NCBI GenBank assembly: GCA_938041595.1
Contig: CALITN010000106.1
Span: 1 to 9,301 of the forward strand
Origin: an uncultured Flavobacteriaceae bacterium
GTDB lineage: Bacteria; Bacteroidota; Bacteroidia; Flavobacteriales; Flavobacteriaceae
Direction of reading: 5' to 3'
Length of the DNA stretch: 9,301 bases
Positions 1 to 6,393 of this stretch are shown here, one piece after another. How positions within the stretch are numbered: the first letter of the stretch is position 1; each line of letters begins with the position of its first letter. The notes below the pieces were generated by a model. That model saw nothing but the letters and a program-made list of their open reading frames with translations, did not search any database and had not been told where the DNA came from. Made by a program: the position numbers and the translations under genes.

Positions 1-1509
1 TACGACGCCTTTAGCTGGCTTCAGAAACAAGAATGGTCCAATGGAAAAATTGGCACTTTGGGCTGCTCATCCACCGCAGAATGGCAAATGGCTGTCGCTG
101 CTCTGGATCATCCTTCCCACGCCGCAATGGTGCCCCAAGGATTTGGCGCAGGGGTAGGAGTCATCGGATCCTATTTTGAACAAGGTAACTGGTATCGTGG
201 CGGTGCCGAGCAACTGCTCTTCCCTTCTTGGCTCTACCGTGTCGAACAAGATAAATTCAAGCCTAGAATTCCAACGGGAGCGACCCAAGAGGATCTTATT
301 CGTATTTCTCGGTTTTATGATTTAGCGCCCGAAAACCCTCCCATTGATTGGGCCGAAGCCTTTAATCACTTACCACTGCAAGATCTTCTAAAAAACATCC
401 ATGGCAAAAAAGAGATTTTTGATAAAATGATCCGCAGAAAACCCAATGATACGGCATGGTATGAAGGGGGGCTGTATCATGATACTATGGGTTTTGGAGT
501 CCCTAGCTTTTGGTTTGTCTCGTGGTATGATGTTTCTGTAGCGCCCAATCTAGCCCTTTTCAATCATGTTCGCGAACAAGGTGATAATGCTTATGTTCGA
601 GAGCATCAGTACTTGGTCATTGCCCCAACATTGCATTGCCGCTATACCCGTGCAACAGAAAACACCATCGTTGGCGAACGTTCTGTGGGAGATGCCCGTT
701 TGGACTACGACACACAAATCTATGCCTGGTTTGACTACCTACTCAAAGATCAGTCCAATGGATTTCAAGAAAAAACCCCTCGGGTTCAGTACTACACCAT
801 GGGAAGCAACCAATGGCAAGCTTCCGAAACTTGGCCGCCAAAGAACAGTATAATGGTAAACTATTATTTAACCAGTAATGGTCAGGCCAACTCAAGATTT
901 GGCGACGGTCAGTTACAATCAACTCCTGATACCATCGGTAAAAAACAGGACTCTTTTTATTATGACCCTATGAATCCCGTGACCTCCTATGGGGGTGGTG
1001 TCTGTTGTACTGGAAATGCGGTTGAAGGCGGCTCCTTTGACCAACGGGAGATGGAAGAACGTGAAGACATCTTAGTCTATACCTCTGATCCTCTGCCGGA
1101 AGGAATTGAAGTCACTGGATTCATTGAAAGTACTCTTTACCTCTCTTCGGATGTCAAAGACACCGATTTGACCCTTAAACTCATTGATGTTTACCCGGAT
1201 GGATCTGCTTATAATCTAGACGAAACCATCCAGCGCGTTCGTTATCGATCAGGCTATGACAAAGAAGTATTTATGAAAAAAGGGAATGTTTATAAGGTAG
1301 AATTGACCCCTATGGCTACAAGTAACTATTTTAAAAAAGGGCATCGGATTCGTATTGAAGTTTCCAGCAGCAACTTCCCCCGTTTTTCTAGAAACCTGAA
1401 TACTGGAGGGGCCAATATAGACGAAACAGAGGGTATTGTAGCCCGTAACAGTATTCATCACTCAACACGCTATCCCTCGCATATCAAACTGCCAATTCTT
1501 AAAAAGTAA
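1..1509 (+). CDS. CocE/NonD-family serine hydrolase (X-Pro dipeptidyl-peptidase class), 5'-truncated by window edge
   Basis: The frame is open from base 1, so only the last 502 residues are visible. Relatives of this family are roughly 600 residues, so probably 100-130 N-terminal residues, including any signal peptide, lie outside. The alpha/beta-hydrolase triad can be placed: nucleophile Ser23 (visible numbering) in GTLGCSS, Asp177 in SWYDVSV, and His212 in VIAPTLHCR. The last third carries the beta-sandwich typical of PepX_C domains (FIESTLYLSSD, then HRIRIEVSSSNFPRFSRN near the end). The family cleaves ester or amide bonds (cocaine esterase, X-Pro dipeptidyl peptidase, glutaryl-7-ACA acylase), so the substrate cannot be read from the sequence. 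The nucleophile is followed by Ser rather than the frequent Tyr (GxSY), which I take as a subfamily trait. The stop codon overlaps the next start (TAATG), implying co-transcription and translational coupling. The family call is solid; substrate and exact length are not. Confidence 0.9.
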   Translation, partial: YDAFSWLQKQEWSNGKIGTLGCSSTAEWQMAVAALDHPSHAAMVPQGFGAGVGVIGSYFEQGNWYRGGAEQLLFPSWLYRVEQDKFKPRIPTGATQEDLIRISRFYDLAPENPPIDWAEAFNHLPLQDLLKNIHGKKEIFDKMIRRKPNDTAWYEGGLYHDTMGFGVPSFWFVSWYDVSVAPNLALFNHVREQGDNAYVREHQYLVIAPTLHCRYTRATENTIVGERSVGDARLDYDTQIYAWFDYLLKDQSNGFQEKTPRVQYYTMGSNQWQASETWPPKNSIMVNYYLTSNGQANSRFGDGQLQSTPDTIGKKQDSFYYDPMNPVTSYGGGVCCTGNAVEGGSFDQREMEEREDILVYTSDPLPEGIEVTGFIESTLYLSSDVKDTDLTLKLIDVYPDGSAYNLDETIQRVRYRSGYDKEVFMKKGNVYKVELTPMATSNYFKKGHRIRIEVSSSNFPRFSRNLNTGGANIDETEGIVARNSIHHSTRYPSHIKLPILKK

Positions 1510-1970
1510 TGGTTGTTTTAAATCGGGTTATTCCTTCTTTTATTTTCTTGAGCCTGATGGTTGTTTTGCAGTCCATACATGCCCAAAGAGAAAATCCTTT
1601 TGAAACGGTAACTGCTTTTTTTGAAGCATTTCACCAAAAAGACAGTACAGCCCTTCAAGGGGTTTTTGATCCTAAAGCCCAAATACGTTTTACAAGTCAA
1701 AATGAAGAGGGTACTCCCGTTAAACAAGACATTGCGGTTAAAGATTTTATTCGTCTCGTCAGTCAGCGACCCGATCAACCCCATTGGGAAGAACGTTTAG
1801 GGGCCCCTTCTATTACGGTACATCAAAACTTAGCCTCTGTATGGGTCCCTTTTTCCTTCTATTTAGACCATCAATTATCACATAAGGGGTACAACCTTTT
1901 CCAATTCTATTGGGACGGACATCGCTGGAAGATTTTGTTACTAGCAGATACTAGAACATCCAACCCTTAA
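1509..1970 (+). CDS. Exported NTF2/SnoaL-like small protein
   Basis: This 153-residue protein starts with a hydrophobic signal peptide (about residues 1-25, ending SIHA before QRENP), so it is probably periplasmic. The mature part fits the NTF2/SnoaL-like cone fold. An early helix (FETVTAFFEAFHQKDSTALQGVF) is followed by a strand with an acidic/aromatic pattern, then beta strands ending in YNLFQFYWDGHRWKILLLAD, a typical C-terminal strand pair of the 'nuclear transport factor 2 family' proteins of Bacteroidota. Such domains bind small ligands or act as enzymes, and no catalytic residue can be assigned here. The ATG shares one base with the upstream stop, and the next gene begins 10 bases after its stop, so it belongs to an operon with two hydrolases. 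It may be an accessory to them; that is inference. The fold call is reasonably secure; the role is unknown. Confidence 0.75.
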   Translation: MVVLNRVIPSFIFLSLMVVLQSIHAQRENPFETVTAFFEAFHQKDSTALQGVFDPKAQIRFTSQNEEGTPVKQDIAVKDFIRLVSQRPDQPHWEERLGAPSITVHQNLASVWVPFSFYLDHQLSHKGYNLFQFYWDGHRWKILLLADTRTSNP

Positions 1971-1980
1971 CCCTAAAGCA

Positions 1981-2979
1981 ATGAAAACCCATTTTTTGAA
2001 AAAAATTATCCTCTTGACTTTTGGTACTTTAGTGTACAGTTATTCCTGTCCTGCCCAATTACGGCAACAGGAAACCCTCCATTTTGAAAGTGCTAACCCT
2101 TTTTCACTTAGTGATATTATTGGTGCTCTCGCCCAACAAGAAAAACAAGACGTCTTTGGGCAATTGAATATTCCTGTGGACAGTCTACACCCCAATAAAA
2201 AATATCCTGTAGTCTTAGGAGTTGCTGGCAGTAGGGGCTGGCAACAACACCATCGAGACTATATGAATCGCTACCAAGCCATGGGGTTTGCCACCTTTGA
2301 ACTCAATAGTTTTCAAAGTCGCAAAATCACATCGACCGTAGGCTCCCAAAATGAAGTGACCATTGCCGCTATTATCGTAGATGCCTATCGCGCTTTGGAA
2401 CGTCTGGCACAACATCCCAATATTGATGCCGATCGGGTGGCCATCACAGGCTGGAGTCTTGGAGGTGGAGTTGCCCTTATGTCGGGCTGGCTCCCCGTCA
2501 AAGAGGCCCTTTCCAAAGAGTACCGCTTTGCAGCTCATCTAGCGCTGTATCCTCCTTGCTTTTTTAATCCCGAGGATCTCTCTTTTACCAAGGCCCCCAT
2601 GCACTTACTGACGGGGGCAGCGGATAACTGGACTCCTGCTGCACCTTGCCAAGATTTGGTACAAAAACTAGCCGCCAATACGCCTATTGATATTACTGTT
2701 TTCCCAAATGCTCATCACGGCTTTGACAGTCAAGAGCCTGTTCACAGAAATGAAAAAGGGTACAGCTTCAAGGATTGTATGTTTGAACTCACTGCAAACG
2801 GTGACATTCTGATGGATTACCTTGGGTGGCCTATGTCCAATGCTTGGCTTCAAAAACTTGGGTTTTTATTTTGTGTCGAACGAGGGGTAGATATTGGGGG
2901 AAACCCCGATGCGCGGGCACAATCTTTGGCTTTTGCACAAACGTTTATGAAGCAAACTATTGGTGACATCACACCCTAG
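1981..2979 (+). CDS. Exported dienelactone-hydrolase-like alpha/beta hydrolase
   Basis: The product has 332 residues with a leading hydrophobic segment (MKTHFLKK then about residues 9-26), most likely a signal peptide cut near CPAQ; the Cys23 context is a poor lipobox. The core is an alpha/beta hydrolase of the dienelactone hydrolase type. It has the strand-loop VVLGVAGSRGW (77-87), the 'MGFATFELNSFQSR' segment (101-114), nucleophile Ser159 in GWSLGGG, Asp215 in TGAADNWTP, and His246 in FPNAHHGFD. The nucleophile is Ser, whereas classical dienelactone hydrolase has Cys, so the broad family call is safer than the classical activity. It probably hydrolyses an ester or lactone in the cell envelope. 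It is the third gene of a close operon behind an NTF2-like protein and a CocE-type hydrolase, suggesting sequential or complementary hydrolysis of one substrate class. No clear terminator follows; the next gene is 159 bases away. Confidence 0.85.
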   Translation: MKTHFLKKIILLTFGTLVYSYSCPAQLRQQETLHFESANPFSLSDIIGALAQQEKQDVFGQLNIPVDSLHPNKKYPVVLGVAGSRGWQQHHRDYMNRYQAMGFATFELNSFQSRKITSTVGSQNEVTIAAIIVDAYRALERLAQHPNIDADRVAITGWSLGGGVALMSGWLPVKEALSKEYRFAAHLALYPPCFFNPEDLSFTKAPMHLLTGAADNWTPAAPCQDLVQKLAANTPIDITVFPNAHHGFDSQEPVHRNEKGYSFKDCMFELTANGDILMDYLGWPMSNAWLQKLGFLFCVERGVDIGGNPDARAQSLAFAQTFMKQTIGDITP

Positions 2980-3138
2980 GTAAAGAAAAGTACATCGCTG
3001 GATGTTCTAAAACCCCATGTCACTCATGAAGTTGATCCACTAGATACTAATTCTAGATCTAAAACTTTATCCCTGTGCTTTTTGTCACAGCCTGCTTCGC
3101 CGTGTTTTAATACATTTAATCAACCATAAATTAATCTA

Positions 3139-3873
3139 ATGAAGAAAGTAGTATTCCTCTTGCTGTTCGTTTGTTTCAATCTGCAAGCACAGCGCATTTT
3201 CCAACTTCAAGTTGTAAATATTGATCCTGATGACTCGGAGCAATTCGAAATGGTAGAGAAAAAATATGCTGCCGTTTTGGCTCAAGAAGCCAAAGATAAG
3301 GGGCAAATCGCGGATTGGTATTTGATGAAAAAGACCTCGGGGGGTCGAGCCTCTGATAAACTCACCTATATCTGGGTACATGTCTATGACAACCTCAATC
3401 AAATGGTAAATGCCGGAAACTGGTGGCAAACCCAAGAAAAATTTGGAGTGCCTGCTTCGGTTGTTTATGGAAGTGTCGAAAGACATCCCGTGGGGAATTT
3501 TACCTACAAAATTGAGAAGAGTTATGACAGCAACCGTCCGGGTAAATATGTCATTTTTAACTGGGCAGCGCCTTCCGATCTCGGTGCGGCAATTCGCTTG
3601 GCAGATGAAATATCAACCAGCTTCAAAGGCAATATGAAAAAAGCTGGAATGGCTAGCTGGGGAATGGCAACACGCGTCTATCCACAGGGGTCTTCCTACG
3701 ATCCTCTATTTTTCTGGGATAGCTACGAAACCTACCCACAAACACTTGCCCACTTAATGAACCAAGGGGTGCTAGCGGTTGTAAAGCCAGAAATGTTTGA
3801 TAAACTCTTTCAACTTATTCCCTCTGGTTTTTCCAAACGTATGATCATGGAAGCTGTAACGGGGACAAACTAA
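3139..3873 (+). CDS. Exported double ferredoxin-like (ABM/dimeric alpha-beta barrel-like) protein, unknown function
   Basis: The 244-residue product has a clear signal peptide (MKK, hydrophobic 4-15, cut near LQA/QR at about residue 17). The mature part looks like two copies of one domain. Copy one (about 19-118) carries a helix (QFEMVEKKYAAVLAQEAK), then KGQIADW (54-60) and MKK, then strand TYIWVHVYDNLNQM. Copy two (about 119-235) has KYVIFNWAAPSDLGAA, helix, AGMASW (169-174), ATR, then strand PLFFWDSYETYPQTLAHLM. The order strand, helix, Gly-x-x-x-Trp turn, strand, 'FxxYE/VYDN' resembles ABM/EthD-like ferredoxin folds, where two units form a barrel. Two neighbours share this plan. The start is ATG after an A/T-rich leader containing AACCATAAA, and the next gene follows after 31 bases, so they probably form one unit. 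I do not recognise a named family or any catalytic residue; the fold is inferred from pattern only. Confidence 0.7.
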   Translation: MKKVVFLLLFVCFNLQAQRIFQLQVVNIDPDDSEQFEMVEKKYAAVLAQEAKDKGQIADWYLMKKTSGGRASDKLTYIWVHVYDNLNQMVNAGNWWQTQEKFGVPASVVYGSVERHPVGNFTYKIEKSYDSNRPGKYVIFNWAAPSDLGAAIRLADEISTSFKGNMKKAGMASWGMATRVYPQGSSYDPLFFWDSYETYPQTLAHLMNQGVLAVVKPEMFDKLFQLIPSGFSKRMIMEAVTGTN

Positions 3874-3904
3874 AAAATACTACAAACTATAAATTCCATT
3901 CAAA

Positions 3905-4591
3905 ATGAAAAAAGTACTCTTATTATTATTGATTCTAACCCAATCTGTTACCGCTCAAAATATTTTTTGGGAGCAAGTAGGCTTGTCCGTTGAACCTGGA
4001 AAGGCCGGTTATGTTCTTGAACTTATCGACTCCTTCTACTCCGAAATTGAAATGCCAGAAGGTGTGGGTATTTCTTTAGATGCAACTTGGTATCATCACG
4101 AGGGTTACGAAACAACGCATATCATGACCTTCTCTGGATCGCTAGAGGGAATTACAGCCTTAAGGAAGCTTCGCTCTGGAGATGCCTATGATCGTTACAA
4201 TACAGAAATGGAAAACTTCTGTACAATCACAAATATTCAATCCGGATCTACCCTCGCCCGATGGAATACGGACAAAGGGGGAGATAAAATTTCTCAACTA
4301 TGGCAATTCAACGTAAAAGATCCTGTTTCTTTTATGAATGAATTTGTCAAAATGCAAAAGGATTTTCCACAAGAAGGCTATTTGTCTATCGGTTTGATTT
4401 CACAAGGTTCAAGTACTGCCGGGGAATCGCATTATGTGTACACAACTCATAAAGACTACGGTGCTGCGATGTCTTGGGGGCCTAAAACCAAAAAAGCGCA
4501 AAACGCATTTATGACCTTCCAAAAAATGATTGCGCCCTATTCTACCTACCTAGGCACGACCACCTTTAGTAGAGTCAAAACTTGGAACTAA
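3905..4591 (+). CDS. Exported double ferredoxin-like protein, divergent paralogue of its neighbour
   Basis: The 228-residue product has a strong signal peptide (MKK, poly-Leu, cut after SVTA at about residue 17). The mature protein again seems two-fold repeated. The first half (about 19-115) runs IFWEQVGLSVEPGKAGYVLELIDSFY, then EGVGISLDATWYHHEG, then THIMTFSGSLEGI. The second half (about 128-226) runs ISQLWQFNVKDPVSFMNEFVKM, then EGYLSIGLISQGSS, then HYVYTTHKDYGAAM. The plan matches the protein starting at 3139 (strand, helix, turn, strand, short 'sequence-of-event' strand), but direct identity is low and the Gly-x-x-x-Trp turn is only partly kept. It lies 31 bases downstream of that gene and is followed at once by a strong terminator, so it ends a two-gene unit. 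Export to the periplasm or surface is likely. The function is unknown; kinship with the neighbour is inferred from pattern and context. Confidence 0.65.
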   Translation: MKKVLLLLLILTQSVTAQNIFWEQVGLSVEPGKAGYVLELIDSFYSEIEMPEGVGISLDATWYHHEGYETTHIMTFSGSLEGITALRKLRSGDAYDRYNTEMENFCTITNIQSGSTLARWNTDKGGDKISQLWQFNVKDPVSFMNEFVKMQKDFPQEGYLSIGLISQGSSTAGESHYVYTTHKDYGAAMSWGPKTKKAQNAFMTFQKMIAPYSTYLGTTTFSRVKTWN

Positions 4592-4605
4592 GTTCTTTCT
4601 ATCCC

Positions 4606-4638
4606 AAAAAAACCCTTTCAAATGAAAGGGTTTTTTTT
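4606..4638 (+). terminator. Intrinsic terminator after the two-gene unit ending at 4591
   Basis: A run of seven A, then CCCTTTCA, pairs with TGAAAGGG followed by eight T. This makes a stem of up to 15 pairs (about 11 GC-anchored plus A/T) around a very small loop (AA to AAAT), then the U-tract. The flanking A-run makes it work on either strand. It closes the 3139-4591 unit. Confidence 0.88.
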
Positions 4639-4706
4639 GCTTGAATTCCATCAAATAAAGCTCTCTTCATCACTCCTCGGTTATTTTATCCTCAGTACGT
4701 TTTTAG

Positions 4707-4714
4707 TATCTTTG
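4707..4714 (+). promoter_or_regulatory. Promoter -7 box (TATCTTTG) for the 4738 lipoprotein gene
   Basis: TATCTTTG is an exact match to the Bacteroidota -7 consensus TAnnTTTG. It lies 23 bases before the GTG start and downstream of a terminator, so a promoter is needed here. A -33 TTTG-like box is not clear; the region near 4681-4690 is only T-rich. Transcription would begin near 4720, giving a very short leader with AACCATAAAAC. The same arrangement recurs at 5380. Confidence 0.65.
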
Positions 4715-4737
4715 AATTTAACCATAAAACAACCGCT

Positions 4738-5259
4738 GTGAAAAAACTTCTATTGTTACTCATTCCCTCTTTAATACTCTCCTGCCAAGCTCCGAACAGT
4801 CCTTCTGCACCTATTTCACTTGGCTATGAGATGGAAAATGATAAAAAAATTGACATTGCCCCTGGCGAAACTTCTTCTACTGCTGTGATTGAAGCGTATT
4901 TTAAAGCTTATAATGAACGAGATTTGGATAAAGTAGCATCGCTTGAACACAGTGATGCAACATTCTATGCTCCGAATGGAACTTTTGTTGATGGAAGCGA
5001 AGAGCACATAGCAATGTCAAAAAAAGTTTTGAGTAGTCTTGAATACGCTCAATGGGATCTTATTTGGTCTATTTCTACTGATATCCGTTTTGAAACAAAA
5101 CCTACTGAAAACTGGGTTACTACCTGCCTGAATGTTACAACGGGGAAGGGTGATGACAAAACCACTGTACAGAGAATTGTAGATGCACAAATTGTTGATC
5201 AGAAAATCAAAAAAGTGTTTATCTACCAGCGTGCTATGACTGAAAAAGAATCTCAATAA
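4738..5259 (+). CDS. NTF2/SnoaL-like lipoprotein
   Basis: The 173-residue product starts at GTG. This start is chosen because it gives a complete lipoprotein signal: KK, a Leu-rich stretch, then lipobox ILSC with the lipidated Cys16. No acidic surface-export signal follows the Cys (QAPNSPSAP), so it is more likely kept on the periplasmic side; this is inference. After a linker, residues about 46-165 form an NTF2/SnoaL-like domain. A helix (STAVIEAYFKAYNERDLDKVASL) leads into HSDATFYAPNGTFVDGSEEH, then strands around WDLIWSISTDIRF, NWVTTCLNVTTG and KKVFIYQRAM. Such domains bind small molecules or act as isomerases/hydrolases; no active site can be named. It is a single-gene unit between a terminator at 4606 and one at 5281, with its own promoter. 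A second NTF2-like protein lies at 1509. Lipidation and fold are fairly sure, function is not. Confidence 0.78.
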   Translation: MKKLLLLLIPSLILSCQAPNSPSAPISLGYEMENDKKIDIAPGETSSTAVIEAYFKAYNERDLDKVASLEHSDATFYAPNGTFVDGSEEHIAMSKKVLSSLEYAQWDLIWSISTDIRFETKPTENWVTTCLNVTTGKGDDKTTVQRIVDAQIVDQKIKKVFIYQRAMTEKESQ

Positions 5260-5280
5260 AACCGCTCTTTTTTAATACAC

Positions 5281-5309
5281 AAAACCCTCCTTTTTAAGGA
5301 GGGTTTTTT
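5281..5309 (+). terminator. Intrinsic terminator after the NTF2-like lipoprotein gene
   Basis: CCCTCCTT (5285-5292) pairs with AAGGAGGG (5296-5303) across a TTT loop. AAAA stands before the stem and six T follow it, so the stem can extend. It starts 22 bases after the stop codon and separates this gene from the promoter at 5380. Confidence 0.9.
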
Positions 5310-5379
5310 ATTTCGCTATTTGTCAAATGTTTATCCCTTAAAACAAGGCGGAATCGGATTCCCTCTTAAAACTTTTTGA

Positions 5380-5387
5380 TATCTTTG
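5380..5387 (+). promoter_or_regulatory. Promoter -7 box (TATCTTTG) for the 5412 gene
   Basis: TATCTTTG matches TAnnTTTG exactly and lies 24 bases before the ATG at 5412, almost the same spacing as at 4707. The bases after it (GTAACCATAAAAC) also match that leader. A -33 element is not evident. This box overlaps the reading frame upstream of 5412, which argues that the TTG at 5376 is not the real start. Confidence 0.65.
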
Positions 5388-5411
5388 AGAGTAACCATAA
5401 AACCAATAACA

Positions 5412-6197
5412 ATGAGAAAATATTTCTTTTTAATTGCGCTATTTGCTGTAAGTATTACGCATGGTCAATTTGCAAGTACCTCCTTTGTCACTCTTAACGA
5501 TGGGATGGAAAAAGCCTATTTAGACCTGGAGAAGGTTTGGAGTGAATATCACAAAGAAGCCGTGAAAAATGGGCAAAAATCGAGTTGGGCAATCTGGAAA
5601 GTTGATCCAACGGGATATGAAGATAAGATTGAAAAAAGTAGAATTCCAAACTTTTTGATTGTGGAAACCTATGAATCTAAAGAACAGATGGATGATGAAG
5701 CCAAAAGATATACCCCTGAAGGCTTCAAAAAAATACAATCAATTATCAAGCGCCGTTTGAAGGGCAAAATGTCGAGCAGTAAAATTAATAGCATTCTTTC
5801 CAAAAAAGTAGACAAAGAAAGAAGGGTATACCACCATCAAGCCCTCGCCTCCACTCCTTTTACAGGAGGGGGTCTGAAGCCTGGAGACAAATTAGTAATT
5901 ACCCCTATGCAACAATTAGAAGATGACTATGAAAAATACGAAACAGAATTTTTTCAGAAAATCTTTGCCGATAATGTTATGAAAGGAAATCACAGATGGT
6001 GGGGCTTCACTAAAATTTTTAATCGAAGTGAAAATGCTCTTACCTTTAATACCCATGCGGCTTGGAACATGCCTATCGAAGGAAAGCAATTGGATTTTCC
6101 CGAGGACTTTGCCTCTCAAAAAGTTTTTGAATTGACAGGTAAAGCGCGCAAAAGTTATAATCCAACCTCCTACGAACTTGTCATGGTCGTTGATTAA
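5412..6197 (+). CDS. Exported two-domain ABM-like protein, unknown function (261 aa)
   Basis: The ATG at 5412 gives a normal signal peptide (MRK, hydrophobic 4-14, cut near THG/QF at about residue 18). An upstream in-frame TTG would add twelve residues inside the promoter and is rejected. The mature protein repeats one pattern twice. First copy: helix with YLDLEKVWSEYHKEAVKNG (36-54), then WAIWK (59-63) and strand FLIVETYESKEQM. Second copy: helix YEKYETEFFQKIF (173-185), then KG (191-192), WWGFTK (196-201) and strand LTFNTHAAWNMP. A longer, Lys-rich, charged linker (about 95-140) joins them. This matches the plan in the proteins at 3139 and 3905, so it is probably the third member of the same loose family, as a separate transcript with its own promoter and terminator. 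No metal site or catalytic residue can be assigned. Confidence 0.72.
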   Translation: MRKYFFLIALFAVSITHGQFASTSFVTLNDGMEKAYLDLEKVWSEYHKEAVKNGQKSSWAIWKVDPTGYEDKIEKSRIPNFLIVETYESKEQMDDEAKRYTPEGFKKIQSIIKRRLKGKMSSSKINSILSKKVDKERRVYHHQALASTPFTGGGLKPGDKLVITPMQQLEDDYEKYETEFFQKIFADNVMKGNHRWWGFTKIFNRSENALTFNTHAAWNMPIEGKQLDFPEDFASQKVFELTGKARKSYNPTSYELVMVVD

Positions 6198-6240
6198 CTT
6201 ATCCCCTCCAAATGGATGGGAGCTCTTTAATTCCCTGAAA

Positions 6241-6276
6241 AACTCTTTGAAAACGAAACGTTTCAAAGAGTTTTTT
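6241..6276 (+). terminator. Intrinsic terminator after the 5412 gene
   Basis: AACTCTTTG (6241-6249) pairs with CAAAGAGTT (6264-6272). An inner stem AAACG/CGTTT can stack on it past one bulged A, leaving an AAA loop. T-run continues through 6276. It starts 44 bases after the stop codon and isolates the permease-oxygenase unit from region 2. Confidence 0.88.
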
Positions 6277-6303
6277 CATTTTACCCATCGTTAGGGTTCT
6301 CAC

Positions 6304-6311
6304 TATTGTTG
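6304..6311 (+). promoter_or_regulatory. Possible promoter -7 box (TATTGTTG) for the permease-oxygenase unit
   Basis: TATTGTTG differs from TAnnTTTG at one fixed base. It sits between the terminator at 6241 and the permease, where a promoter is expected. A neighbouring TACATTGA (6312-6319) is another, weaker fit. No convincing -33 box is visible. If correct, transcription begins close to the ATG at 6325 of a 22-codon reading frame. Confidence 0.25.
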
Positions 6312-6324
6312 TACATTGAAAAAA

Positions 6325-6393
6325 ATGAATTACTCCCTGTTAGCAGAAGAAACTAAATACGGATACAACCCACTAGACATCTATATGTTTTGA
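6325..6393 (+). CDS. Possible 22-residue leader peptide or remnant N-terminus ahead of the permease
   Basis: ATG in a strongly A-rich context (seven A before TG) opens a short frame, MNYSLLAEETKYGYNPLDIY then MF, ending at TGA 6391-6393. The TGA overlaps the putative TTG start of the permease (TTGA, bases 6390-6393), an arrangement suited to coupled re-initiation. The peptide is hydrophilic and has no recognised motif. It could be a translated upstream peptide, an N-terminal extension cut off by a one-base change in the T-run at 6388-6391, or chance. Codon count is too small to judge by composition. Confidence 0.25.
   Translation: MNYSLLAEETKYGYNPLDIYMF

Noticed and set aside
2215..2538. Open frame on the minus strand of the dienelactone-hydrolase-like gene, and similar frames over other genes
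   Set aside because: They lie opposite well-supported genes, have no recognisable motif, and are explained as shadows.
3040..3056. Inverted repeat CTAGA-N7-TCTAG in the 2980-3138 gap, and CTGTG/CACAG at 3073-3090
   Set aside because: Five-base arms, no T-tract, and AT-rich surroundings make chance likely; neither is a credible terminator or operator by sight.
5376..5411. TTG start adding twelve residues to the 5412 protein
   Set aside because: The added stretch overlaps the TATCTTTG promoter box and would bury the signal peptide; ATG 5412 gives a normal one.
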